Below are positions 44,932-45,991 of a stretch of 45,991 nt of DNA, piece by piece. The stretch lies in assembly GCA_029263895.1 (NCBI GenBank), contig JARIDO010000017.1, positions 1-45,991 of the forward strand, read 5' to 3'. The DNA comes from Sporosarcina sp. Lineage in GTDB: Bacteria > Bacillota > Bacilli > Bacillales_A > Planococcaceae. Within the stretch, counting starts at the first letter, position 1, and every line of letters starts with the position of its first letter. The position numbers and the translations under genes were made by a program. Below the pieces are notes generated by a model. The model was not told the origin of the DNA. It searched no databases and was given only the letters and a program-made list of their open reading frames with translations.

Positions 44932-45607
44932 AACCGTAGTCACCTCCGTATTCGTCACGCGAGATGAGTCCGTCATCTACAGCAATAACACGATGTCTAA
45001 TCGTATTAACAATTTCCTTATTATGAGTCGCCATCACAATTGTTGTGCCTCGATCATTAATTTGTTCTAGTATTCGCATGATTTCCATTGATGTTTCTGG
45101 ATCTAAATTGCCTGTAGGTTCATCCGCAATAACAACTTGAGGTACATTGACAATCGATCTAGCAATAGAAACACGTTGTTGTTCTCCACCAGAAAGTTCA
45201 TTTGGAAACATTCTAGCTTTCTGTGTCAAACCGACAAGCCCAAGTACATCATTCACTTTTTTACGAATGTCTACTGGTGATTCCTCGATAACTTCTAAAG
45301 CAAATGCTACATTCTCATAGACATTTAATTTAGGTAGCAGTTTAAAGTCTTGAAAAACAACTCCTATTTGTCTACGCAAAAATGGAACTCTTTTATTCCG
45401 AATTGTAGATAGATTAACTCCATTTATTAGAATATCACCACTAGTAGGTTTTTCTTCTCGATACATCATCTTGATAAAAGTTGATTTACCTGCACCACTG
45501 GGTCCCACGACATAAGCAAACTCTCCACGATTAATTTCAATATTAATACCGTTCGCGGCTACCACGCCGTTAGGATATTTTTTATACACATTTTTCATTA
45601 CTATCAT
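44921..45607 (-). CDS. ftsE: Cell-division ABC ATPase FtsE
   Basis: 228 residues. Walker A GPSGAGKS (35-42), Q-loop VVFQDFKLLP, signature LSGGEQQRVSIARS, Walker B VVIADEPTGNLDPET, H-loop MATHN. Normal FtsE length, cytosolic and membrane-associated via FtsX. ATG at 45607 nine bases after AGGTGG. First gene of ftsE-ftsX-M23, which runs to the terminator at 42608-42640. Confidence 0.96.
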   Translation of the reverse strand: MIVMKNVYKKYPNGVVAANGINIEINRGEFAYVVGPSGAGKSTFIKMMYREEKPTSGDILINGVNLSTIRNKRVPFLRRQIGVVFQDFKLLPKLNVYENVAFALEVIEESPVDIRKKVNDVLGLVGLTQKARMFPNELSGGEQQRVSIARSIVNVPQVVIADEPTGNLDPETSMEIMRILEQINDRGTTIVMATHNKEIVNTIRHRVIAVDDGLISRDEYGGDYGYEN

Positions 45608-45656
45608 TTTTAAAAACCACCTGATAATTAGTTTCTCGAGTTATTTCGACAACATC

Positions 45657-45665
45657 ATTATAACA
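45657..45665 (-). promoter_or_regulatory. Extended -10 promoter of ftsE
   Basis: Minus TGT-TATAAT (45665-45657), 50 bases before the start codon, without a clear -35. No gene is seen in 45666-45900; a short hairpin GGGTGA / TCACCC lies at 45851-45875. Confidence 0.5.
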
Positions 45666-45910
45666 CAATCTGCTTCCGCGCATATTACAATTACATTTCA
45701 TTTGAGTAATCTCTGACATCTCACTACCGTTACGCTTAAGTACTTATAGCCTACGACTTCCAAGGGACCTATTAACTACCTATCTGACCAGTATCTCCGT
45801 CCAATTTTCTACTTTTTAATATAAAAAGAGGTTCTAAGTCAAATGTTGGGGTGATGTGATTTATACGTCACCCTTCTTTATATACAACCTTAAAAGTAAT
45901 GTTGATTTAC

Positions 45911-45991
45911 GTTTCAGTCGAACGCTTTCCGCGGGCACGGCCTCAGCCAATCGAACAAGGAAGTGTTCGATTTGCCGTATTTCTGTGCACT
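45911..45991. repeat. Partial GC-rich interspersed repeat at the window edge
   Basis: GCTTTCCGCGGGCACGGC followed by CTCAGCC aligns with the GCGCTCTGCGCGGGCAC region of the 23569-23754 repeat. The element continues past the right end, so its full extent is unknown. Confidence 0.5.

Noticed and set aside
44932..44976. Earlier FtsX start
   Set aside because: It lies within ftsE and lacks a ribosome site; the ATG at 44931 follows GGAGGTG.

Overview
The window is a low-GC Gram-positive chromosome segment. Gene content and order (coiA-mecA-spx, opp, T-box trpS, fabH-fabF, yit and yis genes, addBA, minJ-csbA, ftsEX), strong AGGAGG ribosome sites and frequent TTG/GTG starts point to Bacillales. I infer a Planococcaceae member such as Sporosarcina; no rRNA or other typing gene is present to prove it. 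There is no prophage, insertion sequence with a transposase, CRISPR array or rRNA/tRNA gene.

Layout. 1-220: 5' part of a RoxS/RsaE-type small RNA with its promoter, Rex-type operator and ResD-type repeats. 221-6278: pepF, coiA, mecA, spx (competence and Spx/Clp proteolysis control) and a secreted glycoside-hydrolase-like protein. 6405-12230: oppABCDF oligopeptide importer with CodY-like boxes. 12470-14287: DUF3899 protein, T-box controlled trpS and a small membrane ORF. 14397-15186: a large 41-bp tandem array. 15265-17533: fabH-fabF under a FapR-type operator. 17726-20134: DUF2929 protein and a ClpB lacking the N domain behind a CtsR-type operator. 20285-23269: yitW, yitV, yitU and a DegV protein. 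23320-23907: inverted-repeat-flanked intergenic region containing a GC-rich interspersed repeat. 23908-28344: membrane-anchored amylase-like protein with a degenerate active site, a 40-residue membrane protein, yisL, yisK and a DUF418 protein. 28341-36249: addA, addB and a TVP38-type membrane protein. 36450-37480: azlC-azlD. 37814-45607: csbA, minJ, ctpB, a TlpA thioredoxin with a polytopic partner, an EnvC-like M23 hydrolase, ftsX and ftsE.

Working together. FtsE/FtsX and the adjacent coiled-coil M23 protein form a probable ABC-controlled peptidoglycan hydrolase module, next to a PDZ protease (CtpB) and the divisome/polar protein MinJ. FabH and FabF start and extend fatty acids under FapR-type control. 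Opp imports peptides under probable CodY control, MecA and Spx link to Clp proteolysis, and AddAB repairs double-strand breaks. The block from addB to pepF follows, in mirror order, genes that I recall as clustered near 1.14-1.23 Mb in Bacillus subtilis, while csbA-ftsE belong to a distant locus there, so a rearrangement junction lies near 36.3-37.8 kb.

The most unusual feature is non-coding. A G-rich core (about CGGGCGA) recurs every 20-21 bp, two helical turns, roughly 39 times at 14397-15186. Seven diverged units on the other strand lie at 37523-37655 and three at 39455-39506. In the diverged copies the core spacing survives although the sequence between cores does not.
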